Source: Atherix ibis (lineage: Eukaryota; Arthropoda; Insecta; Diptera; Athericidae). Taken from it: a stretch of 64,000 bases of DNA. Positions 1 through 11,861 of the stretch are shown here, in pieces. A program made the position numbers and the translations under genes. The stretch is from contig OY282607.1 in the NCBI GenBank assembly GCA_958298945.1, positions 91,891,270 through 91,955,269 of the forward strand, read 5' to 3'. Below the pieces are notes generated by a model. That model saw nothing but the letters and a program-made list of their open reading frames with translations. It ran no database searches and was not told the origin of the DNA. Position 1 is the first letter of the stretch. The number at the start of each line of letters is the position of its first letter.

Positions 1-60
1 TTTATTTTTCAAAAATTCCATAGTTGATTTAAAATTAAGAAATCTTTAAGAAAATTATAC

Positions 61-3000
61 CAATTATGGCGGCAACATATTGCATTTTAGTTTGTGTTCG
101 TACTTGACCCTCTTGAAGTGGATCATAAAGCATTGGATTCCTCGCATTCGGGTCATTGTCTTCATTGCTAACAGTCTATAAACAATAATAAAATTAATTA
201 AAAGAAAATTCTTTCATATCGAAAATGGAGAGTATTAAATTTTTGTACATTTCATTAAGACGAAAGAAAATTTTTCAAATTGCCATATTCTTATTTAAGT
301 TAAATTTTGATTAATATTGAAGAGAGAATTTTCCTCAATTGATGCCATCATAATATTAATATTTTCTTATTAAGCCATTGACACCAAATACCAATCTTGT
401 TAAATTAATAATATGACGTCAAAATATTGTAAATTATTTTGCATTCACTCGAGATTGAATATTTTGGTGGATTTTATTAAAAAAATTTAAACATTTAATT
501 CGGTCAATGTTCAAACAATTCAATTTTTGTTTTTTGATTATAATTTATTTTTGATGAATTTGATTTAAGAGAAATTGCAGCATAAAAATTTAGGTTAACA
601 ATAAAATATTTTGTGCAATACAATTTTAGTAATTTTTTTATTTTTATTCTGATACCATTTCAAGAACAAGTTCAATATTTTTAAAATGATATAAATTTAA
701 AACAATTTTAAGATCAATATCAGAAAGCTTAGGTACTCGTATAAATTCGAATTAAATTCAAATATAGGTTTTGTTTTAAAATACATTTAAATGTAAAAAT
801 ACAGGTTTTGTTTTAAAATACGAATTAAATTTCAAGTACAGAAAAATTTTTGAAAGAAAATTAACCATTTTTTGATATTTTATTTAAAAATTTCAATAAC
901 TTTTCGAAAATTTTTAATATTCTTTTAAAAGCTTATAATATTAACAACGTAATATATTTATTTGTTTCAAATAGAATAAAAAACAACAGAAACGTTTTTG
1001 ATTTTATTAGAATTTATCATTTTAAAATTAGTTGAAAAAATTTATACCTTACAAATGTTTCAGGATAGAGTTGAGAAAATAACCGTACTTGCTGCTCGTT
1101 ATATGACGAAAAATCGAAGAAATTTATTCAATTATTTTCTTATTTTTTCAACAATTTATAGAATATATAAATTTAAATTGAATACTAATTATTTTAAAAT
1201 AATTCAATAAAATATAAATAACTATATTAGTGAGTTAAGAATTTGACAAAATCGAATAAACAAAACATGTTTATTAAGCTGGTAAGAAAATTGTTAAAAC
1301 CCTACAACAGCAACACTACTCTTGTATAAGATATAATATAAATGATGTATTTTGGAAAGTAAAATATTTTCATTTAATATTTATTTAATTTATTTATAAT
1401 TTTTAATAATATTTTTGTTAAATATTTTATTATGACTTATATCAATTTGGTCCTAGAACAATATATTTTCGGTGCTGTTTAGGCCTATTTTACGCTCGGT
1501 AGGTAACATACATATTAAAAGACAAATTGAGGCACTAAAAAACCACAAGTATTTGTAAAAAGCCATTGGAATGGTGAAAAATGACTATGTGTTATGCATT
1601 TTAGCCTGAAGGTGTTTCTTTCAAAATGATAAAGAAGAGACTCGATGGGCACGTCAATAAGGAAAACTCTAACAAAACCACAAGTAATTATAAAAAATTC
1701 ATTGTAAAAGTGACTGTTTGGTATAAATTTTGGCCTGAAGGTGTCCTAAGCCCATATTTCTTTGAAAATGAATAAGGAGAGACAGTTACCGTCAAGTATT
1801 TTCGGTCTAAACTTAAAGATTCTAATATCGACAATATATGTGGTTTCAACCATATGGTGGCATAAGCCACAAAAAATTACATATAATATTTTGGCGTTAT
1901 TGTGCGAAAGATTCTCAGGATGCGTAATTTTGAAATTTGGTGATGAAAATTTGCCTCCAAAATCGTGCGATTTGACGTCGTTAGAATTTTTCTATGAGTC
2001 TTTATGAAAGATCATGTTTACATAAATAATCTTTAGTACTTTTAAAAATTATTATCCCGTTCAGGAATGGTTCATTTAGAACCAGAAATCATGGTAATCA
2101 TTTGATAGTTATTATAATATTCAATGTATAATGGTAAAGTTTATGCAATATAAAAAAATAAAAAATATTTCAATATCTAAATTTTAAGTAAAGTGAATTT
2201 TATTTTACTTTTGAATGCGTAACTTTGGATAATATTTTATACTGATTTGTTTTCGAACAACGAAAAACAGCAGCTGAACTGTTATATACGAGGGTCATTC
2301 AACAAGTACTTAGCCTACAAAAGAAAAACGCAACTTTTGGAAAGGTGGCAATTTATTTTTCCACATAATCTCTTTCAAGCTCGATACTCTTGGCCCAGTG
2401 ATGCTCTAACTTTTTTAACCCGTCCAAAAAATACATTTTCTCGAGGGAAGCAAAATAAGCCTCCGTGGCGACGATGACCGACCCAAATCTATTCCCGGCG
2501 AGTGATTTTTTCAGGTTTGGAAACAAAAAGTAGTCACAGGGGGCCAAATCTGGAGAGTATGGTGGATGAGGCAGCAATTTGTTGCGCAATTCGACCAATT
2601 TGGCCATGGCGACGGCGGAGGTGTGAGCCGGCGCGTTGTCGTGGTGGAACAGCACTTTTTTCTTCGCAAAGCGGGGCCGCTTTTTCTTCAATTCGCCGTC
2701 AAATCGGCCCAATAAGTCAGCATAGTAGCGCCCCGTGATTGTTTTACCCTTCTCGAGGTAATCGATGTGGATCACACCTTGTGAATCCCAGAAAACGGTG
2801 GCCATCACCTTTCCGGCCGATCGAACAGTCTTCGCCTTCTTCGGAGCACGTTCGCCGGGTGAAGTCCACTGTTTCGACTGTTCCTTGGTCTCTGGTGTGT
2901 ACCAGTGAATCCATGTTTCGTCGACGGTTACGAAACGACGCAAGAACTCCGCTGGATTGCGCTGAAACAGCGCCAAACACGTCGCCGATGTGGTCTCACG

Positions 3001-5668
3001 GTTGCGCTTGTTTTCCGGTGTGAGCAAATGCGGCACCCATTGCGCCGACAGCTTTCTCATGCCCAGTTCTTCGTGTAGAATATGATGCACCGTTCCTACT
3101 GCGATGCCCACAGTCTCAGCTATCTCGTGAACCTTCAATCGACGGTCTGCCAACACGAGATCGTGGACTTTTTTAACGTTTTCCTCCGTATCAGCCGTTT
3201 TCGGGGCACCTGGGCGTGGCCATCAAAAACCGACGTGCGGCCACGAACAAACTCGTTGAACCAATTCTTGACGGTCGCCATCGAAGGAGAAGAGTCACCA
3301 TACACAGCATCCAAGCGATCTTTGATTTCGCTGCGTGTTTTCCCTTCCAAAAACAAGAATCTAATCACTGAACGATATTGTTCTTTTTCCATTTTTGTGC
3401 AACCGACCGACACGCTCGCTTTCAAAGGCTCTCAAAACAAAACTAATGAAGGGAATCGACTTTGACAGTAGGCTACTAAAAGAATGTACTGCACGATGGT
3501 AAATTTCTTTTGTGACAGCAGTTCTATCGGGCGGTGAGGCTAAGTACTTGTTGAATGGCTTTCGTATATTATCATCAAATATCTTAGACAATCACCAAAA
3601 TTTTGTGTTTTTAGTCACTTCACTTTGTTTTTTGTATTGGATTCTTCATACATTCGTATTTATTTTTGTTTAATAAAATAGCTTAAAATATTTCTAATCT
3701 TTTCTTTTAATTTAAAATCATTTTATAGTTTTTTAACTATATAAATGGCAAGGTTTAGACAATATATTCAAATAAAAAATGTATGAATATTTGAATTAAA
3801 AGTTTGTTTTATCAATTTCATTATTACAAACTCTAAATTGGATAGCGCACTTTAATTTATTACATAAAAATTTTGAAAGTATCTACAGTTGGCTTAAAAT
3901 TTATAACAAAAAAATATATATACAATATATAAAAAACCACTTTTTATTATTTAAATTTAATATTTACAGGACAATTATTTACTGTGCTAAAAATTTTATA
4001 TTGAATTGTTCGAAAAACAATTAAAATTATTTTGATGACTTTTAACATTAATTCTGACATGAATATTTTATTTGAAGATATTTTCTTTGTTAAATAAGAA
4101 ATAAGAAATGTATTTTTACTTAATTCAATTCTACAAATATATGATTGGACTACATTTTAAGACATATTTATATAATTTTTTTTACTATTTACAATAAGCC
4201 ATATTGCGAAATTTAAAAAAAAAATTAATATTTTCTAATGTTTTATTTTGGATTGGAATATTGCCATATTTCTACGTCATTTGCACACTCCTATTTTCAA
4301 CTGTATCGTGACTTTACCTACTAGAGTACACATGTATGAGTATGTTTATACAACATTCTTGGAACAAAAATCATTTTACTGAAGATTTAAATATCTATTT
4401 TTGAATTAAAATTTCATTTGAACAACTTTATAATACCTTTCTATAAGTCTACGCAACAATTTACTATTTACAATTGCACTGCAACAAAACGCATTTTTTA
4501 AAAACTTTCAATAAAATAAAAAATGTAGCATTTTTTTGTGTTTTTATTTAACTTTAATTTAAATGCACGTGATATCAAATGATTTTTTAAAGAAACAAAA
4601 TAAGTAATTATAATTGCTTTAGATTGGAATGATATTATAAAATTAAAAAAACACCAATAAAAATAGATAATTCTGGTATTATAAATATATCAAAGGAAAC
4701 TCTTTCTATTCTAATGTGTCAATATATAAAAGATTAATAGATCTCTTATTTAATTCGATTAGCTCTGTACAACTTATAGTGTGTTATATATCGTTTAAAA
4801 GTGGCCAATGTCAAGATATTTAGAAACTTTCAAAGCCAATCAAAGAATTCTGTATTATCGATAACAGAAACTTTCAAGTTATTCATAGTATTTTTTCCTA
4901 TTCTTCCTACAATGATATAATTTATTTAGTATTAATTCACGAAGAAAATGCTTTAGTTTTTAGTATTATAATAGCTTAGGAAGAAAATATTTCAAATATC
5001 TTCTTCATTGTGGATTTAAAAGAAACACAAAATGTAAATTTTTTTTAAAAATTGTAAAAAAATCAAAATCCGAATGCATAAACAATTTTTAATAGTCAAC
5101 CATCTCAATTATTTTACATCGTAATTAATAGAGTAAAAAAGTATATTTTATTAAGAAATAATAATTCTAACAAAGCGTATCTTATTAAAAAATCTGTAAT
5201 TATGCCAAGATACTCAAAATTATTATAATTTAAAGAAAAGGTTGACTCGTACTTTCATCAAATATCGTCATTATCGGTTAATTTTATTCGATTTACTTTT
5301 GATTTGTTTATTGGTTAAACATTTTGATAGTAAGAGCACTTTTAATTTTGTTTTTTTTTTGTGTAGAATTATTTAAAAAATAATAATATAATTTTTATTT
5401 TTTAAAAAAATTCAATGTATTTGCATTAGTCTACGGAAAACGTTAACACTTTTTGAAATTTAACAAAAAAAAATACACCATTAAATATTTTTAAATTTTT
5501 ACTACTTTTATCTTATATTGTAAAATTTTTAAAAATTAAATAAATTTATTATTGTAAAATGTATTTTTAATAGAAAATGCATTTAATTAAATCTCAATTT
5601 AAATTGTCTTATAAAAATATTACCTGCCACCATCGAGCCATAGCTTTTACAACTCGATCAGTCTCCAT
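61..5668 (-). CDS. 5' part of a minus-strand gene, possibly an MFS sugar/trehalose transporter (partial, two coding exons)
   Basis: Two exons fit together on the minus strand. Exon 1 (5668 down to 5624) starts with ATG and encodes METDRVVKAMARWWQ, ending in phase 0 at a GTA donor (CAG|gta). Exon 2 (175 down to 61) follows a tatag acceptor, is open for 38 codons (TVSNEDNDPNARNPM..., ending near TKMQYVAAII), and stops in phase 1 at a gtataa donor. The gene continues beyond the left edge. A charged cytosolic leader of about 45 residues running into a hydrophobic start (QYVAAII) is the layout of insect facilitated trehalose/sugar transporters just before the first membrane helix; that assignment is inference from this short segment only. 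The intron is about 5.4 kb and contains a DD41D relic and a mariner. I am fairly sure of the exon pair and unsure of the product. Confidence 0.5.
2289..3564 (-). mobile_element. Near-complete mariner (DD34D) transposon, 1276 bp
   Basis: The element is flanked by TA on both sides (2287-2288 and 3565-3566). Its ends are inverted repeats of about 28 bp that share ATTCAACAAGTACTTAGCCT (left 2297-2316, inverted at the right end), with three mismatches in the outer 12 bp. The length is the usual mariner size. It is clearly more GC-rich than its surroundings, which suggests a fairly recent arrival. It sits inside a DD41D relic: sequence on either side resumes homology to the uninterrupted copy near 10.44-10.50 kb, which serves as an empty site. 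Confidence 0.93.
2353..3391 (-). pseudogene. Mariner transposase with one frameshift
   Basis: Reading from MEKEQYRSVIRFLFLEGKT (start about 3391), the N-terminal helix-turn-helix region is intact up to the FDGHA codons. Between about 3205 and 3225 a single indel moves the frame, after which an uninterrupted run continues from APKTADTEENVKKVHD to the end (ELERDYVEK, stop near 2353). The catalytic triad is complete: VDETW (first D), HHDNAPAHTS (second D) and YSPDLAPCDYF (third D), with 34 residues between the second and third, which is DD34D. The WVPHLLTPE linker motif is present. Only the frameshift appears to inactivate it. The family cuts and pastes at TA dinucleotides. Confidence 0.88.
3851..5620. 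other. AT-rich intronic stretch
   Basis: Very AT-rich sequence with short homopolymer runs, inside the first intron of the left minus-strand gene. I see no coding frame, RNA gene or recognisable repeat here. Confidence 0.5.
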
Positions 5669-6200
5669 TTTAGATTAGTTAACGTTCAATTACACTTTTA
5701 AGAAAAGAAATCTTTTTTTCACTTCTTATATAATATTTATTTTCGATAGTATAATTATGGGGAAAAAAACGATATTATAATTATTTAATTTACTAATAAA
5801 ATTATATTCCTCAGAGTCTATATGAATTTCGAAAAACAAAGACCAAAAAATTTTCTTGATCACATAAAAAGTTCACTTAGAAATTTTCTACAACAAATAA
5901 TCGAACTTTTCCTCCAACAATTCGAATAAGTTGGACTCTCCTTCGATTTGGATCTTAGTTAAATGAAGATATAAACGCGCTCTACTTCTTCACTCTACTG
6001 TAATTTACCGAGAACTGTCGGCAAAAATGAATTTTCTGCATTACAATCTCAGCACTTTGAATACTCATCCACTTTATTTTAGATATTTTTAAATGTATTC
6101 CGAATCGCCTATACACAAAGATAATTATTTGATTGAACAATTTAACACTGTTCATCTTACGTTCGAAGACCTCATCAAACCAAACAACTGACGTTCATGC
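5669..6200 (-). promoter_or_regulatory. Candidate 5' UTR and promoter of the left minus-strand gene
   Basis: Upstream of the ATG at 5668 a pyrimidine stretch followed by AAAG resembles an acceptor (around 5690-5710 on the minus strand). Near 6156-6161 there is a donor-like GTAAGA on the minus strand. About 30 bp further upstream is an initiator-like TCAGT (about 6186-6191). Together they could form a short non-coding first exon. This is pattern recognition only; no TATA box or conserved block confirms it. Confidence 0.2.
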
Positions 6201-6930
6201 ACCAATGTGTGCATAAGTAAAACTTTTCGGATTGTTTTAAGAATGACTGAGATGCATTTTTCCGACAGAATAAAATTGGCAAAATCATCGAAGGATTGTT
6301 GTCATTTGTTAATTGTTGTGCGCATATTTTGAATGAATATCGTCATTTGATCAATAAAATTTCAAATATATTCTTGTACAAATATTAATTTAATTCGTAT
6401 TATTGTTTTAAGAGTTTGGGGTTTAGTTTTCTATCACATTGTTGATTTGGTTGTTCTTATTTGTTTCCAATTGAACGAGTAATTGCAGAGAATGATGAAA
6501 ATCTATTTAACACTATAAAGAGCGGTCTATACGAAAATGTATGTATAAAAAAAATGTGTACGTATGTGATTTTGTTGTTGAATTGCCAAGAGTTGAACCA
6601 TGTGCGCAATATAAGCTCCCAAAACAAAATGAACTGAATCCAACTCTTTTTTAACACAGTAGATACATTCCAACGAGAACAGTATATAAAAAATACGTAT
6701 AGATAATTTAGAATATGTTCCAGAACTTTAAAAAACCGTATAAGATGTATATTTTGTTCTAAAAAGAAATTTGTACGACGGCAATATGATAAATCAATGA
6801 TAAATGCAAGAGTTGCATCTGATATCAGCGGAATGTTATTTTTTTATCATATGGCATTCTTAAAAAGATACCATATACAATTTTATAAATATCTATTCTT
6901 TAGTTTAGTTTTAATATCCATTAAAAGCAG
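6201..6930. other. Intergenic stretch, nothing recognised
   Basis: AT-rich DNA between the candidate promoter of the left gene and a mariner relic. Short open frames occur on both strands but none has recognisable content. Confidence 0.4.
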
Positions 6931-6939
6931 ACAAGATTT

Positions 6940-7760
6940 GGGTTTTTCTATTAATATGAAGAAAAAAATTGAATTTTGTATGTTAATAAAACACTATTTT
7001 CTTGAGGAAGAAAATAATATTCTGAAAACAAAACCAAGCTTGAAAAGTGTTATAAAACTCGTCAATATTTCATACGAGAACTTGGTCTTACGAGGACAAG
7101 TGATTGGGAGCACCCAAGAAGTACAATTTAGGTCACCACCAAAGAAATAATTAACAAAATCCATGATATTGTTGGAAAAGACCATCTTTTGAAAGTGTAT
7201 GCCGTAACTGGAATCAAAAAAATATGTATGCAACATATGAGAAAGCTACCGGCGAGATGGCTGCTACGTTTGCTAAAACCTGAGCAAAAAAAAATGCTCC
7301 TATGTAACGAATTCAACGGAGTCTTTGGATATTTTTAAGTGTAATACAAATGAATTTTTGCATTGATTTGTTACTGTTGAGTACACACTACAAACCAAAG
7401 TTCACTCAAAACAAAGGAATTTTACTAGCGAACGGGCATCTGCACATTCATCGACAATTGCAACTAGGTAAAATAAGTATAATTACGCTATGAATTGCAT
7501 CTTCACCCACTGTATTCTCTAAATTCAGACCTCTGCAACTTTGTCGTGTTCCCAAATATAAAAAAATGACTTTCCAAAAATCAATTCTGAAGTTATATCC
7601 AAAACTAAGGCCTATTTTGCGATAATTTGACAAATCGTACTTTACTGATGGTATAAGCAGTTCAAATATTATTGGACGAAGTATACAAAGCTAAAAGGAT
7701 AATATGTTAAAAAATAAATAATTTTTTTTGTTGAATAAATTAATATTTTGTTCCATTTAT
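6940..7760 (+). mobile_element. Decayed mariner relic (DD34D type, internally deleted)
   Basis: Plus-strand frames give a mariner N-terminus (IEFCMLIKHYFL, about 6960-7010). They then give IHDIVGKDHLLKVYAVTGIK and MRKLPARWLLRLLKPEQKK (7160-7290), matching the helix-turn-helix and WVPxLL linker region. A VTVEYT fragment follows (about 7365, where VDETW is expected). A C-terminal EVISKTKAYFAII block lies near 7585-7625 with a terminal YV. Frames shift several times, there are many stops, and the central catalytic core, including the HHDN and YSPDLAP blocks, is missing. The terminal repeats are not clear. Confidence 0.65.
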
Positions 7761-7851
7761 CACTGACTTATCAGACTGCCTACATAATGACATTCGTTAA
7801 AGTCATATTTGAATTGTATGACGTAAAACTTTCGTCTTTCTAATTTTATCC

Positions 7852-10800
7852 AACGCATTTTAGTCTAACTAATTCTATTTTTTTCTGGCATTTTCTTAAG
7901 GTTTTGCCAGAATAAAAATCCTTATGAGTCATATTAACTGGCATTTGCTTATTAATGGTTTTAATTATGACGTAATAATCATTTGGCATGTGTTTGGAAA
8001 TTATGATCACTAATCAATTTTCGATTTTTCTATTTTGTTTAACATACAAATCAGAATATATTATTAATTTTTTAGAAGTTTTTCAAATAAGTCTTCATAT
8101 ACATTCTAAGACCTATGAATTGTTTCAATTTCAGGCTAAACGAATATATGGCTTATATTTTTATTAAAATCTTGGCAATCTAAATTATAAATATATAAAA
8201 TTTACTTATAATAAGTTACCAAAGTAGTAAGTTTAGGAAAGAATAAAGCATTTTCGAAAAATAATATAAGAAAACCTCTTGTGTCCTTTTCAAGTTTTGC
8301 CATTAGACTTTGCTATTAAATTTTTCCAAACAGAAATTGCTATAATTAACTAACTCTAATGTGTACACAAATGTATGTATTCATATAAAAGACAAGAGTA
8401 GAAATTCTAGAACAGAAAATCTTTTCACTTTCCTAGAACAGAAATTCTTCTCAGTCTACTACATAGTATGTAGATACTGACACAAGTCCCGTATAATAAT
8501 AGGATTTGATAAACGTTAAACATTAAAAAAAAAAAAAAAAAAAAGACAAACTGTTAAAGCTACAAAAAAAAATTAATAAATAAAAATATTCTAAACGCGA
8601 ACTATTTGTCAACTATAGAAGATTAAGACGAAAAAACCGTATGACTCTTTCAGGGACACCAACTATCTAAAAGTTCACTTGTTCTAAAATTGTTGCATGT
8701 TTCTTCTTTTTTTGAAATTATATTTATTTTTATTTCGCATTTTATTGGGGCAAACCAAATAACATATTCAAAGGTGTAAGTGATGTCTCTCAGAAATGCC
8801 AAACAACACACACACGTGGACGGACTAGTAGAGCTAAATGCTATCTTAAATTAGAAATATACACACCCACCTACGTCATACATCGATAGTAAAATCGTAA
8901 ACAAACCTAAGCTACTATCACCTAATACCGCCCCCTACTTCTGCCAAACCTACATTTTTTAACAGGCGTTGATAAAATCTTGTTTGCGCAAAATTGAGAT
9001 GATTTTATTGATTTCAGTTCGTCAACCGACGTACGCACACATACAGATACCTCCGATTAAATGCAATTGCATCATGTCTAGCCACTTGTGCATACACTTG
9101 CATTTATGCATTTGCGAGTGCATATTTTCAATTACTGAAATTGCTTAAATAAATCTCTAAGATTTTCTTGATAAACGTAACTTAAAATAATACCTGAATG
9201 GAGCCATCTTGAATGCTAAATATTTTCTACCCATGCAAGCATACTTTTGTGCATTGAAATTGTAGTTGCGCATTGAACACGTGACTGATACGGAATTGAA
9301 CATTTTTGAATGGTGACCAGATTAAGTGCACGTACGGAAAAATCCTCGTGATCTTGAATAATGACGCGCCGCACCCACTTTTCGATTTAAATACGAACAG
9401 TTTTCATGTATTTTAGAACACTTTCCAACGGACTAGGCGCCATCAGATGATTTAGATTTAGTGATGTCTTATTACTTTAAATCCATATTCGATTTAAAAT
9501 TATATTTTCAAAAATTGTGATTATATTAGAATTGTATTTGCAATAAAATTTATTGGAAAAAAATTTACTCCTGTTATTCATAAGTACTTAAAATATTTCA
9601 TGCATAAATAAACAAACCCTAAGAATAATAATTTGCTTTGGGGTTCAGAAATACACGTAAATAATCAAATTTTATTTTACCATAATTTTTTTTTAAAAAC
9701 TAAAAGAAAAATCTTCATTCCATGGATATTTTTTCATAATAATAGATTATCCATTTTGTAATTTGTAAAGTACAGCCATATTATTAAAGAATTTTTGAAC
9801 CTAAATATATTATTTAGGGTAACATTTATTTAAGTCATAATTTGCCATTTTTTTATTTTACATTATTCAATATCCAAAAAAAATGCGTTCAAATTCGAAA
9901 TTTTTTTCTATAAAAGCTTTAAGAAAAAATTATGGAGCCCCATTTCTGGTTCGGTGGATACGACAATAAGCAAAATTCTCGTATTTAAGGCTCTGAATAT
10001 TTATAATTAACTATGGAGGAGTTATTTTATCTAGAAAAAGGCACTGTCTGGTGAGCATTTTATGTGTAGTTATTGAATCGTATTTCTATAAAAAAAAAAG
10101 CATTTTTTTTGGCCTGTATCCAAAGTTGTTAATATGTACCATATGTGGTTCCAATAAGATGGCGCTATAAGCTACTTAAAATAGTAAATTTTAGCTGTAT
10201 TGCATGAAAAAATCCTAGGACGCTTTAATTCGAGATTTGGTGGTGTCATTTGAGTTGACGTTGTTGGACTTTTTCTTATAAAGCTTCAAAAAAGATTGTA
10301 TTCATCAAAAATTAATGGCAAAATTCAAAAAATATAATAAAATAAAAATTACTTCAAAATCTGAACTATATATATATTTAATTTTATATTAATTTTAGTA
10401 TTGTAAATTGGATAAATCTTTGTAGTGATTTGTTTTCGAAAAAAGAAACGGGCAACTGAACTGTTATACGCATTATCGCCAAATATTTCAGACAACCACC
10501 AAAAATTTTAATACTCTCGACAGTTACCATTTTGTGCTCATTGTAATATTATTCATATTATTTCATATATTTTTGTTCATTAACTAAATAGCAAGTTGTG
10601 GTTAATATAATAAAATTAAAATTATTAACAAATCTAAATTTAAAATATATTTCATTAATTTTTATTTTCCAAAGTATAACTTGGATAACACTTAAAATAA
10701 TATAATAAATTGTATTTAAAAAAAAGTTCACGTAAAAATAGTTACTTTATTATTAATTAATTAATTACAACTAAAAATCAAAATTGCATCACATTCTCTA

Positions 10801-11846
10801 AATTGCAGAAATATAGGCGCTGAAAAATTTACTTGCAATCATTGGTCAGGCATTCTTTCATAAAAGAGAAGCATTTTTTATCAAACCCCTTTACTTATTG
10901 ACGGATTTTGATTATCAAATGTATTAAAATACGATAATTATCTAATTAAATTTTTAAAAAAACTAATATACTTATTATCATTTACATTGTTAATAGGATT
11001 TAAATATGAAATATTCATTACAGATAAAAATTCGTGCCTATATAATGTTCGAATGACAAGCAAAACCTTTTTTGAATATAAAATAATTAATTTTTGTACA
11101 TATTGTGTCCTTGACGCTAGTTGAAAATGACACCTTTTTCTATATTATATAAAAAGCGTATTGAATAGCTAAAAAAAGGCGTGTTTAATATCTAATTAGC
11201 AAATTTCAAATATAGATACAATAATTTTTTACAAATGTTTCTGTGCGTTTGAGCTAATTTACTAATCTTTTGATAAAAATATTCAATTTGCTTATAAATA
11301 AATTGAAATGATTAATTATAATAATTAATTCGTCACTTAATTGCATAAAAAAATTGATTTAAATAGAAAAAAATAGATACATTTGTTAACTGTTATACAG
11401 GATATTTTAAATTTAAACAACGTGCACAAATGTTCATACTTATAAGTTTTAGCTGAACAAAAATTATAAAATATATTTTTTATGTTTTAAAAATAATTGG
11501 AGCATTAGATAAACAAACATAAATCAATCAATCCAAACTATGTTTTGAAAACAGACTTTACTATTTGCGATTATGATGGTACCAAATCACTTATAACTTA
11601 TGTAACAAGCACATGTCCATACCTTATAGAAATTGGATATCTTCAATCATTAAGTTTGTTATTATTTATTAGCTGTAGGTATTTTTACGATTATCATATT
11701 ACATTGTGGTAGGAAATACGAGTAGTTTTATTGGAAATAAATAATTTATTTAACCTTGTAGTTATACATTGCCTTACCACTTGAATAGACGAATAGGTTT
11801 TATTTGACGAAAACACTAATTACACGAGCGTAAAAAATTGATATTT
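7852..11846. repeat. Copy 1 of a ~4.0-kb recent tandem duplication
   Basis: From AACGCATTTTAGTCTAAC to the AATTGATATTT end this unit matches 11862-15860 with only scattered base changes, a few indels and a shorter poly-A run in the second copy. The two units lie head to tail, separated by 15-16 bp. The unit holds a DD41D relic (9750-10690), a poly-A tract at 8523-8543 and otherwise AT-rich non-coding DNA. Both copies contain the relic at the same place, so the duplication is younger than that insertion. Confidence 0.95.
9750..10690 (+). mobile_element. DD41D (rosa-like) relic within duplication copy 1
   Basis: The 5' end resembles other copies (TTTGTAATTTGTAAAGTACA near 9754). A degenerate frame follows with the GGTTCGGTGGATACG block at 9951, a GATGGCGCTATAAGC segment at 10160 (the QDGA..H region) and the TTGACGTTGTTGGACTTTTT segment near 10255 (the CDLTPLDFFL region). 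The 3' part ends around TTCCAAAGTATAACTTGGAT. The 5' palindrome seen in other copies is lost here. Non-coding today. Confidence 0.55.
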
Positions 11847-11861
11847 CCAAGCAAGCCGACT
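11847..11861. other. Junction filler between the 4-kb tandem copies
   Basis: The bases between the two copies read CCAAGCAAGCCGACT. Together with the preceding TT, 15 bp (TTCCAAGCAAGCCGA) match 16635-16649 inside the Tigger transposase. They belong to neither duplicated unit, so they look like a templated insertion made when the duplication formed. Confidence 0.7.

Larger units (their letters stand above)
1480..3850 (+). mobile_element. DD41D (rosa-like) mariner relic, interrupted by a younger mariner
   Basis: Broken plus-strand frames carry fragments typical of DD41D-type transposases: a VNKE-like block near 1650, YFFENE-like codons near 1760, then LKFGDENLPPKSCDLTSLEFF near 1930-1995 and MKDHVYINN at 2005-2030. 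The CDLT...F block is the third catalytic region, but its final acidic residue reads E and the frame is broken by stops. The NPQV segment is present twice (about 1540 and 1680), so part of the relic is internally duplicated. The 3' parts (2120-2245 and 3740-3850) match the ends of the copies near 10.3-10.7 kb. The mariner at 2289-3564 splits it. The family name is inferred from D-to-D spacing and motifs, not from a search. Confidence 0.6.
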
